Assembly: GCF_008107725.1 (NCBI RefSeq)
Contig: NZ_VIRN01000064.1
Span: 1,240,001 to 1,304,000, forward strand
Length of the DNA: 64,000 nt
Source of the DNA: Marinobacter sp. BW6
Lineage (GTDB): Bacteria; Pseudomonadota; Gammaproteobacteria; Pseudomonadales; Oleiphilaceae
Direction: 5' to 3'
Shown: positions 61,186-64,000 of the stretch, one piece after another
How positions within the stretch are numbered: position 1 is the first letter of the stretch
Layout: every line of letters begins with the position of its first letter
Position numbers and translations under genes: made by a program
The notes under the pieces: model-generated
The model's input: the letters and a program-made list of their open reading frames with translations, nothing else
Told to the model about the DNA's origin: nothing
Database searches by the model: none

Positions 61186-64000
61186 ATGACCGATTCCCGC
61201 GCATTACAAAAACAAACCCTGCTGGAACAGCTTGCCGATGTCCTTCAGAATCAGGCGTCCGATAACGATGAATCCCTGGAACTCCGGGAAATCGTGGCCC
61301 GGATGGTGGAGGAGTCCCGATCCTGGGATGACGACCTCCACGGCGAACTGGTCCGGAGTTTCGGCGACTCGATTGGCGGGCGCTATGCCCAGGTGTTCAG
61401 TGGTGGGTTTCCTTCGGCCTACCGGGCGAGGTTTCCGGTATCCGAGGCGCTTGCAGACATCGAGCAGATCCAGTCTATTGCGGTGAGCACCGATGTGCCC
61501 ATGCGCTTTTACCAGCCCCGGGATCCGGCCGAGACCGGATTCCACTTCAAGCTCTACAGTGAAGGCCAGCCGGTAGTTCTCTCAGACGTTATCCCGATTC
61601 TGGAAAACCTGGGCATGCGGGTTCTTGGTGAGCATCCCTATCGTGTTCGTCGCCGGGATGGCGAAACCTTCGGCGTCAGCGACTTTACCGTAGAACTCCA
61701 CGATCGATGCCGGGATGCGGACCTGGGCGCTGCCAGGCCGTTGATCCAGTCGGCTTTCCGGGAAATCTGGAACGGCTTTGCCGAGAACGACGACTTTAAC
61801 CAGCTGATTATGCTGTGCGGCCTCGACTGGCGTGAAGTGGCGTTGATCAGGGCTTATGCCCGTTACATCAAGCAGCTTCGATTCGGGTTCAGTCAGCCTT
61901 TCATCGCAGAAACCCTGGCCCGTCATCCGGCTGTTGCCTCGCGGCTCGTTGCTTTCTTCTTCAGCCGTTTCGATCCCAATGTAAAAGGGCGGAAAGGCAA
62001 GGCGGAAAGACTTGAGGCCGAGCTCCGAGATGCCCTGGAGGCCGTGGCAAGCCTGGATGACGATCGTATTCTCAGGCGCTTCTTCATGCTCATCCGGGCA
62101 ACGCTTCGAACCAACTATTTTCAGGTCCGGGAGGACGGCGGATTTCCGTCCTACCTGTCGCTCAAACTGGATCCGTCATCCATTCCCGATATTCCGCGCC
62201 CAAGGCCGAAGTTCGAGATTTTCGTTTACTCGCCCCGGATCGAAGGCGTGCACCTGCGCTCCGGGCCGGTGGCCAGGGGCGGGCTTCGCTGGTCTGACCG
62301 GATCGAGGATTATCGCACCGAGGTCCTTGGCCTGGTGAAAGCCCAGCAGGTTAAGAACTCGGTCATCGTGCCCGCAGGCGCCAAGGGCGGCTTCGTGGTA
62401 AAGCAGCCGCCACGTGATGGGTCGCGGGAGGCTTTGCGGGAAGAGGGTGTCGCCTGCTACCAGACCTTTATCCGGGGGCTGTTGGATATCACGGATAACC
62501 TTGATGACGGCCAGGTGGTGCCCCCGAAAAATGTGGTTCGATATGACGGCGATGACACCTACCTGGTGGTCGCCGCTGATAAAGGTACGGCCACGTTTTC
62601 TGATATAGCGAACACACTGGCCGCAGAGTACCGCTTCTGGCTGGGTGATGCTTTTGCCTCGGGCGGCAGTGAGGGTTATGACCACAAGAAAATGGGGATT
62701 ACCGCCAGGGGCGCCTGGGAGTCGGTTAAACGGCATTTCCTCGAAAAAGGCACGGATACCCAGACGGATGAATTCACCGTGGTCGGCATTGGTGATATGG
62801 GTGGCGATGTGTTTGGTAACGGCATGCTGCTCTCGGAGCGGATTCGCCTGGTCGGCGCGTTCAACCACCAGCACATTTTTGTGGATCCCGATCCGGATGC
62901 CGCGGCATCGTTTCGCGAGCGACAGCGACTGTTCAACCAGCCCGGTTCTTCCTGGGCCGATTATGATGCCGGGTTGATCAGCGATGGCGGCGGGGTGTTC
63001 TCGCGTTCCATGAAGTCCATTCCGGTGTCTGCGCAAATGCGAAAGGTGCTGGGCATAAAGGCCAGGAGCCTGTCGCCGGCGGATCTGATCAGCGCCCTGC
63101 TGAAAGCACCCGTGGACATGTTGTGGAACGGTGGCATTGGCACCTATGTGAAAGCGCCCTCGGAGTCCCACGAGGATGTGGGCGACAAAACCAATGACGC
63201 TCTGCGTATCGACAGCACCGAGCTACGCTGCAAAGCCCTGGGTGAAGGCGGCAACCTGGGGGTTACCCAGAAGGCCCGTATCGACTTCGCCCGTCGCGGC
63301 GGTTCCGTGAACAGCGATTTCATCGACAATGCCGGTGGCGTCGACTGCTCGGACCACGAGGTAAATATCAAGATCCTGCTCAACGACCTGGTGCATCGGC
63401 AGTTGATGTCGCTTCCGGAGCGGAACCGAATGCTCAGGGCCATGACCCCTGAGGTGGCTGAACTTGTTCTCCGCAACAATTACCGGCAGGCCATGGCGCT
63501 CAGCCTGGCCCAGAATCCGGCGGTTGCCACTGCCGACCAGTATAATCGCCTGATGCGCAGGCTTGAAGCTGAGGGCAAGCTGGATCGTGGTCTTGAATTT
63601 CTGCCTTCTGATGAGGAGTTGCAGGCCCGCCGCGAACACGGTGGAGGTCTGACCCGGCCGGAGCTGGCGGTTCTGGTTTCCTACGCAAAGATTGAGCTCA
63701 AGCAGGCTCTGGTCGCGTCCCCGATCGTGCAGGACCCACGATTCAACTCGGCTCTGCACTCGGCCTTTCCTGCCTCCCTGTTGGCCGCTTTTCCGGAAGC
63801 CGTCGAGTCTCATCCCCTGCGTGCCGAAATCTCGGCCACACAGATTGCCAACGATATGGTGAACCGCATGGGCATTACCTGGTTCGATCGTATTCGCAGT
63901 GCCACAGGGGCAGATGCTGGCCGGATTGCTGCGGCCTACCTGATCTCTCTGCGCATCCATGACGTAGACGCCCATTGGGAGGCCATGGAATCACTGGATG
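61186..64000 (+). CDS. NAD-specific glutamate dehydrogenase, partial (runs off window)
   Basis: About 938 codons from the ATG at 61186 (GGAGAG upstream), open to the window end. Catalytic-region marks are GPVARGGLRWSDR, EVLGLVKAQQVKNSVIVP with the substrate lysines, VGIGDMGGDVFGNGM and WNGGIGTYVKA. The catalytic block begins near residue 338, much earlier than in the about 1600-residue large form (roughly residue 790), so this belongs to a shorter class with a reduced N-terminal region. It oxidises glutamate to 2-oxoglutarate and ammonia. Regulation by the divergent Lrp protein is likely. Confidence 0.93.
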   Translation, partial: MTDSRALQKQTLLEQLADVLQNQASDNDESLELREIVARMVEESRSWDDDLHGELVRSFGDSIGGRYAQVFSGGFPSAYRARFPVSEALADIEQIQSIAVSTDVPMRFYQPRDPAETGFHFKLYSEGQPVVLSDVIPILENLGMRVLGEHPYRVRRRDGETFGVSDFTVELHDRCRDADLGAARPLIQSAFREIWNGFAENDDFNQLIMLCGLDWREVALIRAYARYIKQLRFGFSQPFIAETLARHPAVASRLVAFFFSRFDPNVKGRKGKAERLEAELRDALEAVASLDDDRILRRFFMLIRATLRTNYFQVREDGGFPSYLSLKLDPSSIPDIPRPRPKFEIFVYSPRIEGVHLRSGPVARGGLRWSDRIEDYRTEVLGLVKAQQVKNSVIVPAGAKGGFVVKQPPRDGSREALREEGVACYQTFIRGLLDITDNLDDGQVVPPKNVVRYDGDDTYLVVAADKGTATFSDIANTLAAEYRFWLGDAFASGGSEGYDHKKMGITARGAWESVKRHFLEKGTDTQTDEFTVVGIGDMGGDVFGNGMLLSERIRLVGAFNHQHIFVDPDPDAAASFRERQRLFNQPGSSWADYDAGLISDGGGVFSRSMKSIPVSAQMRKVLGIKARSLSPADLISALLKAPVDMLWNGGIGTYVKAPSESHEDVGDKTNDALRIDSTELRCKALGEGGNLGVTQKARIDFARRGGSVNSDFIDNAGGVDCSDHEVNIKILLNDLVHRQLMSLPERNRMLRAMTPEVAELVLRNNYRQAMALSLAQNPAVATADQYNRLMRRLEAEGKLDRGLEFLPSDEELQARREHGGGLTRPELAVLVSYAKIELKQALVASPIVQDPRFNSALHSAFPASLLAAFPEAVESHPLRAEISATQIANDMVNRMGITWFDRIRSATGADAGRIAAAYLISLRIHDVDAHWEAMESLD

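Overview
The window looks like chromosome of a marine gammaproteobacterium, most likely Marinobacter or a close relative. This rests on overall protein style, the gene set (typical PaaX-controlled paa genes, OvoA, pseudoazurin, BCCT transporter, EfpL, NAD-glutamate dehydrogenase) and moderately GC-rich coding DNA. No database search was possible. Genes are dense on both strands. I see no rRNA, tRNA, CRISPR array, prophage or recognisable insertion sequence.

Positions 1-25,600 are ordinary mixed content. It opens with the N-terminal end of a biotin carboxylase, a divergent LysR/EamA pair, a cyclase-nitroreductase pair, and several membrane and repair genes. A Coq7-type hydroxylase, a pseudoazurin, an ADP-ribosylglycohydrolase and a complete OvoA (ovothiol synthesis) follow. 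Next come a Bcr/CflA efflux pump, a BCCT transporter beside an MscS channel, a DUF2860 outer-membrane protein, a beta-lactamase-fold serine hydrolase, two divergent CPBP proteases, an SDR gene broken by one in-frame amber codon, and trxC.

Positions 25,600-38,200 contain the clearest foreign segment. An AFG1-type AAA ATPase of eukaryotic (algal/stramenopile-like) character lies at about 26,667-28,211, bracketed by short imperfect inverted repeats. It is either transferred DNA or an assembly contaminant. Around it are a crotonase, a GIDE-GIDE-LemA membrane fusion, a threonine aldolase, EfpL, an MFS transporter, a lactate/malate dehydrogenase homologue with an unusual loop, a thioesterase and paaX.

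Positions 38,200-56,400 form a phenylacetate island. It consists of paaX (-), a branched-chain-type ABC importer (+), paaABCDE-paaZ (-), paaGHIJK (-) and paaY (+). The importer's second ATPase is fused to an N-terminal hemerythrin-like domain, a striking arrangement beside an oxygen-dependent epoxidase pathway. TGATAC/GTATCA elements recur at the promoters of these units and are good candidates for PaaX operators. No separate paaF is present in the island.

Positions 56,400-64,000 hold a flavin monooxygenase divergent from an AcoR-like sigma-54 activator, with a recognisable -24/-12 promoter and a pair of palindromic upstream sites. An Lrp/AsnC regulator is divergent from the NAD-glutamate dehydrogenase gene that runs off the window end.
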